Shown in pieces: positions 50,222-59,906 of a DNA stretch of 64,000 nucleotides. This DNA is from Moritella sp. F3 (GTDB lineage Bacteria; Pseudomonadota; Gammaproteobacteria; Enterobacterales; Moritellaceae): assembly GCF_015082335.1 (NCBI RefSeq), contig NZ_BLRL01000002.1:534569-598568 (forward strand), in the 5' to 3' direction. The position numbers were made by a program, and so were the translations under genes. Every line of letters starts with the position of its first letter. Within the stretch, counting starts at the first letter, position 1. The notes beneath the pieces were generated by a model. The model was not told the DNA's origin, ran no database searches, and saw nothing but the letters and a program-made list of their open reading frames with translations.

Positions 50222-51005
50222 CATAACTCCTCGTTTTATCGCTCAAGTATTTCGCTGGCGTCAATCCAGTATGCTGGCGAAAAAAACTAATAAACGCACT
50301 GTCACTGGTAAAGTCTAAATCGAAGGCTACCGTCGAAATGCGTTGGCCTTCCGCTAAGCGCTCGATAGCATTAAGCAAACGCCATTGCTGTCGCCACGCT
50401 TGATAAGGCATACCCGTTTCTCGAGAAAATATACGGCTAATGGTTTTACCACTCGCGCCAATATCAGCTTGTAGCTGGTTTAATGGTTGCGGAGGCAGCT
50501 CACTTGCCATTAACACCGTAAGCCACTTTTGTAATCGAGGGTCTTGCGGTAATGGTAAGTGTAACTGCTGCACAGGTGCGACAGCCAATTCTTCACAAAA
50601 TAATGCCAAGGTATTAGCTTGTTCTAATTCAGGCTTGTCCCAATCCCAAAACGCCATACGCTCAATCAATGCTTGTAGTAATACACTCACTTCAACAATA
50701 CACATCGTCGTAGGCAATAACGCAGTGAGCTCTGCACTAAAATATAGCGAGCGATATGACACCACGTTACGCATGCGCGCACAATGCATCACACCAGCGG
50801 GGATCCATGCGGCACGGGTTGGCGGCAGTACCGATTGCATGTCATCAAGGGTTATACTAATGCAGCCTGCAGGTGCATATAATAACTGACCTTTATTATG
50901 TTTGTGCATACCTGAGTCATGCTGGCCAATATCTGTAGCGATACCAATAACTTGGTTAGTTAACTCATCTACATTAAATTGCTGACCTTCTGCAATACTT
51001 GCCAT
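50202..51005 (-). CDS. AraC-family transcriptional regulator
   Basis: The 267-residue regulator has an N-terminal cupin-like ligand domain (HDSGMHKHNKGQLLYAPAGCISITLDD near 30-60) and a C-terminal AraC DNA-binding domain with two helix-turn-helix units: LNQLQADIGASGKTISRIFSRETGMPYQAWRQQWRLL and ISTVAFDLDFTSDSAFISFFRQHTGLTPAKYL. The start at 51005 follows AGGA with five bases spacing; the longer frame to 51062 has no family support. It is divergent from the exporter gene at 51157, with 151 bases between, so it probably controls that gene; this is inference. Confidence 0.92.
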   Translation of the reverse strand: MASIAEGQQFNVDELTNQVIGIATDIGQHDSGMHKHNKGQLLYAPAGCISITLDDMQSVLPPTRAAWIPAGVMHCARMRNVVSYRSLYFSAELTALLPTTMCIVEVSVLLQALIERMAFWDWDKPELEQANTLALFCEELAVAPVQQLHLPLPQDPRLQKWLTVLMASELPPQPLNQLQADIGASGKTISRIFSRETGMPYQAWRQQWRLLNAIERLAEGQRISTVAFDLDFTSDSAFISFFRQHTGLTPAKYLSDKTRSYDEMRAI

Positions 51006-51156
51006 ACCTGTCCTATTTTTGATATTTATTGTTCTAATGTTTGTAATGCGAAAAACCATCATAACTATAATGGCGGCACATTAATAATGATTAGCGCCAT
51101 CGTACTAGCACATAAACAACTATGCTGTGATTAGTACTGGTGTTCTGGAGCAACAC

Positions 51157-52320
51157 ATGAATAAAAAACCTCACATAGGGCTAATATTAGTCTTAATAAT
51201 GTTTCCACAGATTGTTGAAACCATCTACAGTCCGGTATTACCACATCTGGCAAGTACATTTGAAGTGAGCGTCAGCACCGCCGCCCAAACCTTATCTATT
51301 TATTTTAGCGCATTTGCATTTGGGGTGATCTTTTGGGGGCGCGTAGCCGACCTCATTGGCCGTCGACTAGCCATGCTTATTGGTTTATGTACATATGGAC
51401 TAGGCTGTATACTGGCACTGCTGGCAACAGACTTTAATATCATCATGCTCGCACGCTTTGTCTCCGCATTTGGTGCTGCGGCAGGCTCGGTCGTCACGCA
51501 AACGATGCTCCGTGATAGCTACGATGGTAATGAACTGGTTAAAGTCTTCACTCTGATGGGGATGGGAATTTCATTAAGCCCGGTGATTGGTTTAATCTCG
51601 GGTGGTTTCATCGCAGACTACGCCGGGTATGTGGGGGTATTCTCAGTACTACTGCTACTAGCAGCCATTTTATACTTAATGACATTAAGCGCATTACCAG
51701 AAACCTGCCCAGAGAACATTACGAAGATCAACCTACTAACGTTACTCATGCGTATGCTAAAAGACAGTCATATTCGTTATAACGCGATACTCGTCGCCCT
51801 GTTTAACTTAGTGCTATTTAGTTATTACTCACTCGCGCCGTTTATCTTTAGCAAACTCAATTTTAGCTCAACAGAATTTGGCTACACAGGTATCGCACTA
51901 GCGTGTGGTAGTTTACTCGGCAGCTTGTTGAATAAGCGTCTGCTGCAAGCTCAATATACATCGCAAGCATTATTACGATTAGCCTGTGGGTTAGTTTTAT
52001 TCGGTAGTTCCGGGGTTTACGTACTGCAAGACAGCGTTTGGTTATTAGCCCCTATGCTGATTGTCGTGATGAGTTATGGTATCGCCATTCCTAATATTCT
52101 GGCTCACGCCTTGGCACAATATAAAGAGGTTGCGGGATCTGCTGGCGCGGTCTTTGGTTTGTTGTATTATTTACTGCTAGGCGCTGGATTGGCGATCACC
52201 GGGGTCTTAAACAACCTAGGCTTGGTGCTGATGCTGTCGGCTGTGATCATCTTAGTATGTACTGTTCAGCTTCATCGCACCGTTCAGATTAATCCTACAG
52301 TTCAAAAGAATAGCCGTTAA
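51157..52320 (+). CDS. Bcr/CflA-type multidrug efflux MFS transporter
   Basis: Twelve-helix major facilitator of 387 residues. Motif A is visible as GRVADLIGRRLAMLIG between helices 2 and 3, preceded by SPVLPHLASTFEVSVSTAAQTLSIYFSAFAFG, typical of the Bcr/CflA drug-resistance group, and RDSYDGNELVKVFTLMGMGISLSPVIG follows helix 4. GGAG lies six bases before the ATG at 51157; a GTG upstream at 51127 is less likely. Substrate is unknown (bicyclomycin/chloramphenicol-type drugs in the family). The coding end overlaps the stop of the opposite-strand gene by four bases. Confidence 0.9.
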   Translation: MNKKPHIGLILVLIMFPQIVETIYSPVLPHLASTFEVSVSTAAQTLSIYFSAFAFGVIFWGRVADLIGRRLAMLIGLCTYGLGCILALLATDFNIIMLARFVSAFGAAAGSVVTQTMLRDSYDGNELVKVFTLMGMGISLSPVIGLISGGFIADYAGYVGVFSVLLLLAAILYLMTLSALPETCPENITKINLLTLLMRMLKDSHIRYNAILVALFNLVLFSYYSLAPFIFSKLNFSSTEFGYTGIALACGSLLGSLLNKRLLQAQYTSQALLRLACGLVLFGSSGVYVLQDSVWLLAPMLIVVMSYGIAIPNILAHALAQYKEVAGSAGAVFGLLYYLLLGAGLAITGVLNNLGLVLMLSAVIILVCTVQLHRTVQINPTVQKNSR

Positions 52321-52658
52321 GCTAAACGTTTAGTCCAATTGCCGCCATTATCACGGCCACAATTTTCTTCACTGTCAAATTTGATCTGTTTATTAGGATT
52401 TTTGAGTTTCACTTCCATCGAAATAAGTGCTTGTGTTAACAATGCCTTCAAACGCAAGTCTTGTTTCGATACGGCAAGCTGAGCAATATCAGCGTTACTA
52501 TCAAACACACAAATCAGTTTTAACGATGCCGGAAAATTAGCGTAGTTCACCTGATGTGTTAACCACTGAAAGCCCTGGATTTCATCCTTTGCCGTTTCAC
52601 ACACATCGGTAAGAACTTTACATAAATTATTATCAATCTTTTTTTCTGTTTTAGTCAT
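52317..52658 (-). CDS. Conserved protein of unknown function, 113 residues
   Basis: Encodes 113 residues, soluble, with KKIDNNLCKVLTDVCETAKDEIQGFQWLTHQVNYANFPASLKLICVFDSNADI and a C-terminal FDSEENCGRDNGGNWTKRL. Proteins of this shape are conserved in marine Gammaproteobacteria and are sometimes labelled Fis-like regulators, but I see no helix-turn-helix and do not adopt that name. Ending EENCGRDxxGNW is a distinctive conserved signature. It converges with the exporter gene, overlapping its stop by four bases. Role unknown. Confidence 0.78.
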   Translation of the reverse strand: MTKTEKKIDNNLCKVLTDVCETAKDEIQGFQWLTHQVNYANFPASLKLICVFDSNADIAQLAVSKQDLRLKALLTQALISMEVKLKNPNKQIKFDSEENCGRDNGGNWTKRLA

Positions 52659-52724
52659 GCTCTGCCCACGGTTAAACTCTCGATTCTGATAACGCTATCC
52701 TACCGTAAATAAGGCGCGATAAAC

Positions 52725-52749
52725 AATAAAACCAGCCCGAAGACTGGTT
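52725..52749 (-). terminator. Terminator of phoX with UUCG tetraloop
   Basis: Minus-strand AACCAGTC pairs with GGCTGGTT (one G-T) around a TTCG loop closed by C-G, then TTTTATTG. It lies about 35 bases past the phoX stop. Confidence 0.85.
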
Positions 52750-52784
52750 ATACATTTGGCTACAAAACATCTGTTATCAGTTCA

Positions 52785-54815
52785 TTAAACCCCAACTTCA
52801 CCGCCGTCATTTTTACGAATAATCACCGTTGCAGCTCGCGGTCGAACTGTTTTATTACTCGGGGTTTCCATCGTTGCATCACTGCTATACGGCCAATTAG
52901 CTGGATGCTGTATATTCAAAAATAAATCTGTCTGCGCAGGACTAAAAGCCAAACCAGTCACTTCAGCGCCATTCGGGCCAACGAAGAAACGCTTTAACGC
53001 TGTTTGATTATCACTGTTGATCGTATCGAGTTCGCCTGAATCCGTCGTTAACTGACTTGGTACCACAGCCAACATTTGATCATTGGTGTATTCAGTCAAT
53101 TCAGGTGCACTATTATCGGTTTGCATCCACATAATGCCACGCGCATCAAACGCCAAGCCATCAGGGCTAGCGAATTGGTTTAACTCTGCCAATCCTGAAA
53201 TATTCACGTCTGGATCTGCATCTTCTGCCGCACCAAATACAAAGATATCCCAGCTAAATAATTCAGCATTATCGCCTTCTTGCCAGCGGATAATATGACC
53301 CGTACTGTTATTTAATCTTGGGTTAGCAGCATTCGTTTCAGTCGTACGTTTCGTGTTATTGGTTAACGTCATGTAAACCGCACCATTAACTGGATCTACA
53401 GCTGCCCATTCAGGGCGATCCATTGGTGTTGCGCCGACTAAATCCGCAGCGCCAGCGGTATTCAAAATAATGCTAGCCTGATTAGTAAAGTGGTCAGCCA
53501 ATACCCCTTGCTCTTTAGTTACAGCGGTCATGGTTAATGGTAACCATACACCGACGCCATTATCATCGAATCGAGCGACGTATAACGTACCTTGATCCAT
53601 GTATTTAGCCCCGACAGCTAAACGGTCATCACGTGAGGCATCGCCAGCATGCCAATTAACATCAGATACAAACTTATAAATATATTCAAAGCGAGAGTCG
53701 TGGCCTGAATAGAACACAATAGGTTTGCCTTCAACAACTTGTCCAAACACGCAACCTTCATGTCGGAAACGACCCAAAGCGGTACGTTTGGTTGCACTCG
53801 ATTGATTATCATAAGGGTCTATTTCAACAATATAACCGTGACCATTGGCTTCATTGCGGTAATCATCTGCAGCGCTGCGGCCTTTCACTGTAATATCAAA
53901 ACGCTTAAATTCATCATTAATCTCAGCGGAGTTACCAGCTAAATCATCCCAACCATAACGCGTGTTCTTATCATCAATACCGATACGTGATTGATCTGCG
54001 GTCTGGGTACCTGTATTAACAAAATAGCCAGGCCAATTTTCTTCGCAGGTCAAGTAAGTACCCCATGGCGTATAACCATTACCACAGTTATTTAGTGTGC
54101 CACGTACTTTATCGCCGTTTGGAGAGAAAGGCGTTTCAAGTAGCGCTTTATCAGCAACAGGGCCACTAATATCCATAGTAGTAGCACCAGTAAAGCGACG
54201 ATTATGACTATCATTTTTCACCACATCCCAAATGCCATTAGTTTGCTTAATACGTACAACAGTTACACCATGAGCATTAATTTCTTTACGTACTTCATCA
54301 AGAATTGTACGTAAGCTATTACTGTCTTTCGTTGGACCTGCTGGATGTAATGCTTTTTGATCTATGTATTCATGGTTAATACATAACAAACCATCGGTAG
54401 AGCTACCGTTTAGTGGGAAGTAATGCATACCATCATGATGCATGCCTAATGAGTTTGCTTGATCATTCGCACTATTAGTGCCATCTGCTCGCCATTCCTG
54501 AGCAAAATCATTTAGTGGTGTCCCCCAAGGTGCAAGTACTTGTGCGCTATAACCTTTTGGCACTGCGACAGCATTAAGCTTGGCGCCAGCAATAGAATCG
54601 AAACCTAATTTAACATTGCCATCAGTTGCCACTGTTGAATTAGTCGCTGAACTCGAACAACCCGCTAGACCCACACCGCTTAACATGCCAACAGCAGCCA
54701 TTCCCATCCCCGCTCTTAATATACTGCGGCGAGAGAGTTCCCTTTCCATTACTGATGCAAAAGGTTCGTTGTTACTGTGATTGTATTTCGTTGGGTCAAA
54801 TGTATCTTTGCTCAT
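52785..54815 (-). CDS. phoX: PhoX-type alkaline phosphatase
   Basis: Secreted phosphomonoesterase of the PhoX family, 676 residues. The twin-arginine signal ELSRRSILRAGMGMAAVGMLSGVGLAGC has RR at 29-30; the LAGC at 50-53 could also be a lipobox. Downstream are WGTPLNDFAQEWRADG, LLCINHEYIDQ, NCGNGYTPWGTYLTCEENWPGYF, the HGYIVEIDPYD strand and FRHEGCVFGQV, all landmarks of the calcium- and iron-binding PhoX fold. Tat export fits cytoplasmic metal loading. Exported phosphatases free phosphate from organic sources. A Pho box lies 65 bases upstream, in line with this. Confidence 0.92.
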   Translation of the reverse strand: MSKDTFDPTKYNHSNNEPFASVMERELSRRSILRAGMGMAAVGMLSGVGLAGCSSSATNSTVATDGNVKLGFDSIAGAKLNAVAVPKGYSAQVLAPWGTPLNDFAQEWRADGTNSANDQANSLGMHHDGMHYFPLNGSSTDGLLCINHEYIDQKALHPAGPTKDSNSLRTILDEVRKEINAHGVTVVRIKQTNGIWDVVKNDSHNRRFTGATTMDISGPVADKALLETPFSPNGDKVRGTLNNCGNGYTPWGTYLTCEENWPGYFVNTGTQTADQSRIGIDDKNTRYGWDDLAGNSAEINDEFKRFDITVKGRSAADDYRNEANGHGYIVEIDPYDNQSSATKRTALGRFRHEGCVFGQVVEGKPIVFYSGHDSRFEYIYKFVSDVNWHAGDASRDDRLAVGAKYMDQGTLYVARFDDNGVGVWLPLTMTAVTKEQGVLADHFTNQASIILNTAGAADLVGATPMDRPEWAAVDPVNGAVYMTLTNNTKRTTETNAANPRLNNSTGHIIRWQEGDNAELFSWDIFVFGAAEDADPDVNISGLAELNQFASPDGLAFDARGIMWMQTDNSAPELTEYTNDQMLAVVPSQLTTDSGELDTINSDNQTALKRFFVGPNGAEVTGLAFSPAQTDLFLNIQHPANWPYSSDATMETPSNKTVRPRAATVIIRKNDGGEVGV

Positions 54816-54879
54816 GCTTTTATCTACTCAGGTTATAATTTAAGACAGATATAAACTAACAAGTCATTATGTATTTTAT

Positions 54880-54897
54880 ATTTCAGCTATATGACAG
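54880..54897 (-). promoter_or_regulatory. Pho box upstream of phoX
   Basis: On the minus strand CTGTCAT-ATAG-CTGAAAT matches the PhoB repeat CTGTCAT-N4-CTGTCAT/C in 12 of 14 repeat positions, the first half perfectly. A TATAAAATAC-type -10 region lies about ten bases downstream, as expected for PhoB activation. Confidence 0.75.
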
Positions 54898-55012
54898 TTT
54901 TATAACGTCGATGAGATCTCATAGACAATTATCCTCGCATATCCTGTTTTCCCCCTCCCATAACCCTATCTGTTGCTATTATTAATGATCTATTGTTAAT
55001 TAGAGTAACAGT

Positions 55013-56050
55013 ATGAAATATAAAATATTCCAGCCAATATACTGGCTATTAACAATAATAACCTCAGCCAACGTAACAGCATCCGAATCACCTACGGTGA
55101 CATTTTCGATAGACAACGATACTATTTTGGGCGTTGATCAAGACTACAGCAATGGCATTTTTGGCTCTTATACGTCAGGAAAAATTAACACACCGACGAT
55201 ACTCACGCCTTTAAGCTTATCCATATGGGGTGGCACGTCTTTAGATAAGATTGAGTTTACGCTCGGCCATAAAATATGGACTCCAGCAGACATTAAAATA
55301 GTCGATCCAATCGCCAATGACAGGCCTTATGCGGGTTACCTGTATAGTGAATTTAATTTTATCAGTCGCCATCAACAACAAGCCCAACGATTTAACCTCA
55401 CCGTCGGTACAACAGGTACAGATTCATTCTCAGAGCAAGCCCAAAAGCTTGTTCACAGCATCACAGGATCCGAAGAACCCAAGGGTTGGGAATATCAAGT
55501 TGACGATGGCATTGTCGGCAGTATTGGTTACCTCACTCATTTTAACCTGAGCCGTAATACGCTATCGAATAACGCATGGTTTGATAACGATTGGTTTGAT
55601 AGTTATTTATTAGAGAAGGCGGAGTTTGAAATAACGAGTATTAGCGAAGTGAATATCGGTAACTTTAGAAGTGATGTTGCTACCGGAATGATGTTGCGCT
55701 GGGGGCACGATCTTGGTGCCAATATGGGCGCTGCAAATATCTCTACCGAACAACCATTTCGCCCAGGCATGATAGGGGCGTCCGATTCTGCTTGCTTTGT
55801 ATTTACCGGTATTGAGGGACGCTATCGGTTTAACGACATTACGATTGAAGGGGAGCGGCCTAATATCATCACCCCTAACGATTATCAATTAACACTTGAA
55901 AATGGGCAGTTTAGCATCGTATTCGGCGCAGTTTGGTATAACAAACATGGCGGTCTGAGTATCGCCGTAGCAGCTAAAACGCCAGACTATGAAGAAGCTC
56001 AGACCGCGTTATACGGGAATGCGGCAATTTCCCTATTTGCTTTTTTATAA
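55013..56050 (+). CDS. LpxR-type lipid A deacylase family outer-membrane protein
   Basis: Outer-membrane beta-barrel of 345 residues, signal peptide ending near TASES (about residue 26). The start of the mature region, VTFSIDNDTILGVDQDYSNGIFGSYTSG, matches the LpxR/DUF2219 N-terminus, where the N-D pair is catalytic and a Ser sits soon after; DRPYAGYLYSEF follows. A His that completes the site would be in the LGHKIW or later region, not assigned with certainty. LpxR removes the 3'-acyloxyacyl chains of lipid A. It is transcribed away from phoX and converges with the histidine kinase gene. Confidence 0.85.
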   Translation: MKYKIFQPIYWLLTIITSANVTASESPTVTFSIDNDTILGVDQDYSNGIFGSYTSGKINTPTILTPLSLSIWGGTSLDKIEFTLGHKIWTPADIKIVDPIANDRPYAGYLYSEFNFISRHQQQAQRFNLTVGTTGTDSFSEQAQKLVHSITGSEEPKGWEYQVDDGIVGSIGYLTHFNLSRNTLSNNAWFDNDWFDSYLLEKAEFEITSISEVNIGNFRSDVATGMMLRWGHDLGANMGAANISTEQPFRPGMIGASDSACFVFTGIEGRYRFNDITIEGERPNIITPNDYQLTLENGQFSIVFGAVWYNKHGGLSIAVAAKTPDYEEAQTALYGNAAISLFAFL

Positions 56051-56062
56051 ATTCCAGACCTG

Positions 56063-58108
56063 CTAGTAAACTTCAACAGGCACTAATAGGTCATTATGTA
56101 CCACCGCTTTTTCAAGTAAATAAATAGAAAACGTTGAACCGACACCGACCTCAGATTGCACCGTGATCTTACCGCCAACTTCACTAATAATACTCTGACT
56201 CACCGACAAGCCTAAACCTGTACCGCTACGACGCGTGGTAAAAAATGGGTCAAAAATGCGCGCTAAATTATCTTCGCTAATACCACAACCATGATCGCTA
56301 ATGTGCACAGCCGCACCGATAGTATGACCTTGATCATCAAGCCAATCTTCCGTTTTAATTTTCAGCAGACCTTGATCATCCATGGCATGCACACCGTTCA
56401 TCTGTAAATTAACCAGCACTTGCAATAATTGATGACGATTTGCTTCCACACAACATTTAGCATCTAATTGTGATTCGACTTGTACGTTGGCTGACTTCGT
56501 ACCAGAACGCACTAACGTCAGACTTTCCTTGACGATATGATTTAAATGCTGCCAAGTCACTTCATCTTGCACTCCACCTTGACGGCTGTACTGCAATAAA
56601 CTGCGGGTAATATTACGGATACGATCAATTTGTTCATGTATCGCTTCAAGCTCTTCCGTTACGCGTTGGCTATCGTCACCGAGCTCGAGTTGCAACAATT
56701 CGACATTACCTAAAATCACGGCCGTCGGATTATTAATTTCATGGGCAATACCAGCGGTGAGTTCCCCCAGCGCAGCGAGTTTTTCACTCATAATCAGCTT
56801 GCTGCGAGTTTGGTTTAACAACTTAATGTACTGCTCTAACTCTTGGGTTTTATCATGCAAGCTTTGAGTTCGCGTACGTACTTTATCTTCTAGCTCCGCA
56901 GAGGCTTGTTTAATCAAATCATTACGTTGTTGCAATTGATCTAACATGGAATCAAATTGCTGACCAAGCGCAGCTAATTCATGATCTTTACATAACCCCA
57001 GATCACCAATGCGTCGATTTAGCCCTAGCGGCACCACTCGAACCACATTGTGGATCTTTTCTATCGGCCTAAATAAATCTCGCGCACCACGATATACCAG
57101 CCCACCAGAAAGTAATAGCACCGCAATAATACCGACACTAAATTCAGCAATATTCGTTAAAAAAGTCTCAACTAAGGGCCACTCTAAATAACCGGTATAC
57201 AGCATACCAATGACATTACCGTCATGATCTCGTAGCGGTTCATACGCCGATATGTACCAATTATCATAAACAAACGCACGGCCAGTCCAATCTAACCCAT
57301 CGATAAGAACTTGCTGTTTGACCTCTTCTGATACACGTGTACCAATCGCACGACCATTAAGCCCTTCACTGTCTAATGGTACATTGGTACTCACACGAAT
57401 ATCATCCATAAACAGCGTTACCGTACCAATACTACCAGCCGGTAATGACCCATCGGTGTAAACAAGTTCTCGGATACGATCGACAAGTAACGTGCTGTTG
57501 TTCAGCAACATACCACCATCAATAATCCACTGGAGCTTATTATTATCATCAAAGATCGGCAATAAATTACGACTCACCAAGCCATTCGACTCTAGCTTAT
57601 TTTCACCTAATAAGGGGATTTGAGCATTAATCGCTAGTTTGTCATTTAACGCGAGCAGTTTCTTATTGTTTAATACTTGAAAAAACGCCTGTGATTGACC
57701 TGTTAACAGTAGTTTTTGGCTAACGAGAGGAAAGCTCGCTAATGCCGATGCGGGATGTAAGACGACAAAATCTAATTCATTATCTTCTGCTTGTTGTTTT
57801 ACCCAGGCAGCTAACTTAGCTTTGTCTGTGCGTAATAAATGCTGAAAATCGTACGACGTAGTCAGCGATTTAAGCTGCATACGCTGTTCTTTTTGCAATA
57901 ATTCAATACTATTATGCGCCACCGCGAGATCGGCTTTGACATTCATTAATGCATTTTGCCAGGTATAAGTCACCGTCCAATACATCGTCAGTGCGAACAG
58001 TGCAAATAACGTCAGAATGATCGGTACTGAGGTCAGTACCAACAAACGATAACGCACCATAGTCCGAAAGCGTTTAATCCATAACAGTATAAATTGTTTC
58101 ATGTTCAT
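56063..58108 (-). CDS. Sensor histidine kinase with periplasmic Cache domain
   Basis: Sensor of a two-component pair with the gene just upstream. The 681 residues include a transmembrane helix at about 22-45, a periplasmic single-Cache-like domain (GTVTLFMDDIRVSTNV, AIGTRVSEEVKQQVL, WTGRAFVYDNWYISAYEP, GNVIGMLYTGY) ending near 308, a second helix at about 318-340, a HAMP domain, a coiled coil at 390-440, and a kinase core with GELTAGIAHEINNPTAVILG (phospho-His H456) and GTGLGLSVSQSII. The start overlaps the regulator's stop (ATGA). The ligand is unknown; Cache domains of this type commonly bind small organic acids. Confidence 0.92.
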   Translation of the reverse strand: MNMKQFILLWIKRFRTMVRYRLLVLTSVPIILTLFALFALTMYWTVTYTWQNALMNVKADLAVAHNSIELLQKEQRMQLKSLTTSYDFQHLLRTDKAKLAAWVKQQAEDNELDFVVLHPASALASFPLVSQKLLLTGQSQAFFQVLNNKKLLALNDKLAINAQIPLLGENKLESNGLVSRNLLPIFDDNNKLQWIIDGGMLLNNSTLLVDRIRELVYTDGSLPAGSIGTVTLFMDDIRVSTNVPLDSEGLNGRAIGTRVSEEVKQQVLIDGLDWTGRAFVYDNWYISAYEPLRDHDGNVIGMLYTGYLEWPLVETFLTNIAEFSVGIIAVLLLSGGLVYRGARDLFRPIEKIHNVVRVVPLGLNRRIGDLGLCKDHELAALGQQFDSMLDQLQQRNDLIKQASAELEDKVRTRTQSLHDKTQELEQYIKLLNQTRSKLIMSEKLAALGELTAGIAHEINNPTAVILGNVELLQLELGDDSQRVTEELEAIHEQIDRIRNITRSLLQYSRQGGVQDEVTWQHLNHIVKESLTLVRSGTKSANVQVESQLDAKCCVEANRHQLLQVLVNLQMNGVHAMDDQGLLKIKTEDWLDDQGHTIGAAVHISDHGCGISEDNLARIFDPFFTTRRSGTGLGLSVSQSIISEVGGKITVQSEVGVGSTFSIYLLEKAVVHNDLLVPVEVY

Positions 58109-59571
58109 AAGGCAGCTTCATCCACCCATTCTTTATATTTACGCTCTAACGTTTTACGTGCCACGCCAAGCTTACGCGCCGCTGCTGATTTATTGCCTTC
58201 ATGAGAATCAACAACCTGCATGATATGGGCTTTTTCGACTTGTTTTAATGTCCATGCAGTAGGATAACAATACTGTTCTTCATCACCATCGACGACAGAT
58301 GAGCAGTGACAAGGGCTCGTCAAATTAGCTTCATCCATACGCGCTTGATCAAATGTGCCAATAGCCGACCTTGGTAACGGTTCGGTCTCACCTTGCAGCT
58401 CTCGCCAATATTCAGCTGGCGGTTTACCCAATAAAATACAGCGTTCCATCAAATTACGTAATTCACGAATATTACCCGGCCAATCATAGGCTTGCATGGC
58501 TTGTATATCTTCGTGTGTCCAACTCACGCCCTTCATCCCCAAGTCATTCGATAATTTAAGGGTGAAATGATGTGCTAATGCCGGAATATCTTCAACACGA
58601 TCACGCAGTGGCGGTAGATCGACCGTTAATACATTTAAACGATAGTACAAATCTTGACGAAAACGTCCGGCGTCAACTTCTTCTTTTAAATTACGGTTAG
58701 TCGCCGCAACAATACGTACATCGACGGGGATTTCGCGCTCTCCCCCCACAGGTCTTATGGCTTTTTGTTCTAATACCCGTAATAGCGAAGACTGCATGGC
58801 CAATGGCATTTCCCCAATTTCATCAAGAAATAAAGTACCACCATTGGCAACACGAAACAGCCCTTCTCGACTTTTCTTCGCGCCAGTAAATGCACCTTGA
58901 ATATGACCAAATAATTCACTTTCTAATAAGTCTGGGGCAATAGAGCCGCAATTTAACGGCACAAAAGGACCATTACGTAAGCTCAATTGATGTAACGCAC
59001 GCGCCACTAATTCTTTACCTGTACCAGATTCCCCTTCCACCAATACTGCCGCCATCGAAGGTGCAATTTGCGTGATCAGTTTTTTCATCGACAAGGTTTT
59101 AGCTGCATCACCAATAATATCAATCGGAAAAGTGCGTTCAATATCGCGTTGCAAAGCAAAGTTCTGGCGTTCAACTAAACGGCGTTCGATACAACGACTC
59201 ACCGATTGCATCATTTGTTCAAGATTAAACGGTTTTAAAATAAAATCCGATGCGCCTGCACGTAAGGCTTTAACCGCAGTATCTAAATCGGCGTAGCCAG
59301 TCATGAAAATAACATCGCTGCGGCGCGTTTGCGGATCAAATGCTTCATGCCACTCAATACCCGAACGACCCGGTAAATTGATATCGACAATCAATAAATC
59401 AAAATGGCAACGCTTACGCAACTCTTCACCTTCTTCAATGCTGCCAGCGGTATCAACTTGCGCAAATTTTTTGCTTAAGGCTTTCTTTAAGATCGCGCGC
59501 ATACCCGGCTCATCATCAACAACAAGTACAGAGACAGCAGCCCAAGAGGGAGAAGACGTAAATTCAGACAT
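58105..59571 (-). CDS. Sigma-54-dependent response regulator (NtrC family)
   Basis: Three-domain activator of 488 residues. Receiver at 14-130 with VLVVDDEPG and phospho-Asp D63 (LLIVDINLPGRSG). The AAA+ domain has GESGTGKELVARALH (Walker A), the intact GAFTGA motif that contacts sigma-54, FLDEIGEM (Walker B), and the R-finger region RQDLYYRLNV. A C-terminal Fis-type helix-turn-helix contains KSAAARKLGVARKTLERKYKEW. The region between 400 and 445 is an extended linker with several Cys/His (SPCHCSSVV), unusual but of unknown meaning. Divergent from tupA, with a sigma-54 promoter in the shared spacer. Confidence 0.95.
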   Translation of the reverse strand: MSEFTSSPSWAAVSVLVVDDEPGMRAILKKALSKKFAQVDTAGSIEEGEELRKRCHFDLLIVDINLPGRSGIEWHEAFDPQTRRSDVIFMTGYADLDTAVKALRAGASDFILKPFNLEQMMQSVSRCIERRLVERQNFALQRDIERTFPIDIIGDAAKTLSMKKLITQIAPSMAAVLVEGESGTGKELVARALHQLSLRNGPFVPLNCGSIAPDLLESELFGHIQGAFTGAKKSREGLFRVANGGTLFLDEIGEMPLAMQSSLLRVLEQKAIRPVGGEREIPVDVRIVAATNRNLKEEVDAGRFRQDLYYRLNVLTVDLPPLRDRVEDIPALAHHFTLKLSNDLGMKGVSWTHEDIQAMQAYDWPGNIRELRNLMERCILLGKPPAEYWRELQGETEPLPRSAIGTFDQARMDEANLTSPCHCSSVVDGDEEQYCYPTAWTLKQVEKAHIMQVVDSHEGNKSAAARKLGVARKTLERKYKEWVDEAAL

Positions 59572-59906
59572 AAATATAAATAACTACCGTAATTTTTAAG
59601 TTGCGACATTTTGTCTCATATCGACTAGCAAAGTCAAAACTGTTTCAAGCCTTTATTTTCATTCAATTTATTCATTATATTATTTACCTTTTAAATTAAC
59701 CACTTATTGGTAAGTATAGTGTTTTGTATGGCTTATTATTTAATTTGGCATCTAATTTGCTTTATATCTACAAATAGGGTTATTTATCAATATCAAAACA
59801 CACTGTGTAGCATAACTATAATTCGTTACTAAAATTTTATGCAGTAGCCCTTTACTCATTCACTTATGACTTGCGTCTAGCAATAACTTAACGTCAGGAA
59901 GACCTA
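59572..59906. other. Divergent regulatory spacer activator/tupA
   Basis: The 335-base spacer holds the sigma-54 promoter at 59745-59761. A dyad GCGACATTTTGTCTC at 59603-59617, about 130 bases upstream of the -24 element, is a candidate activator site; that is inference. No gene is visible. Confidence 0.6.
59745..59761 (+). promoter_or_regulatory. Sigma-54 (-24/-12) promoter before tupA
   Basis: TTGGCATCTAATTTGCT has the invariant GG at -24 (59747-59748) and GC at -12 (59759-59760), ten bases apart, matching YTGGCACGrNNNTTGCW at all core positions. It reads towards tupA, starting about 136 bases before the ATG. The neighbouring activator contains GAFTGA. Confidence 0.78.

Noticed and set aside
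52317..52658. Fis-type transcriptional regulator label for the 113-residue protein
   Set aside because: No helix-turn-helix is visible; the protein is kept as conserved, unknown function.
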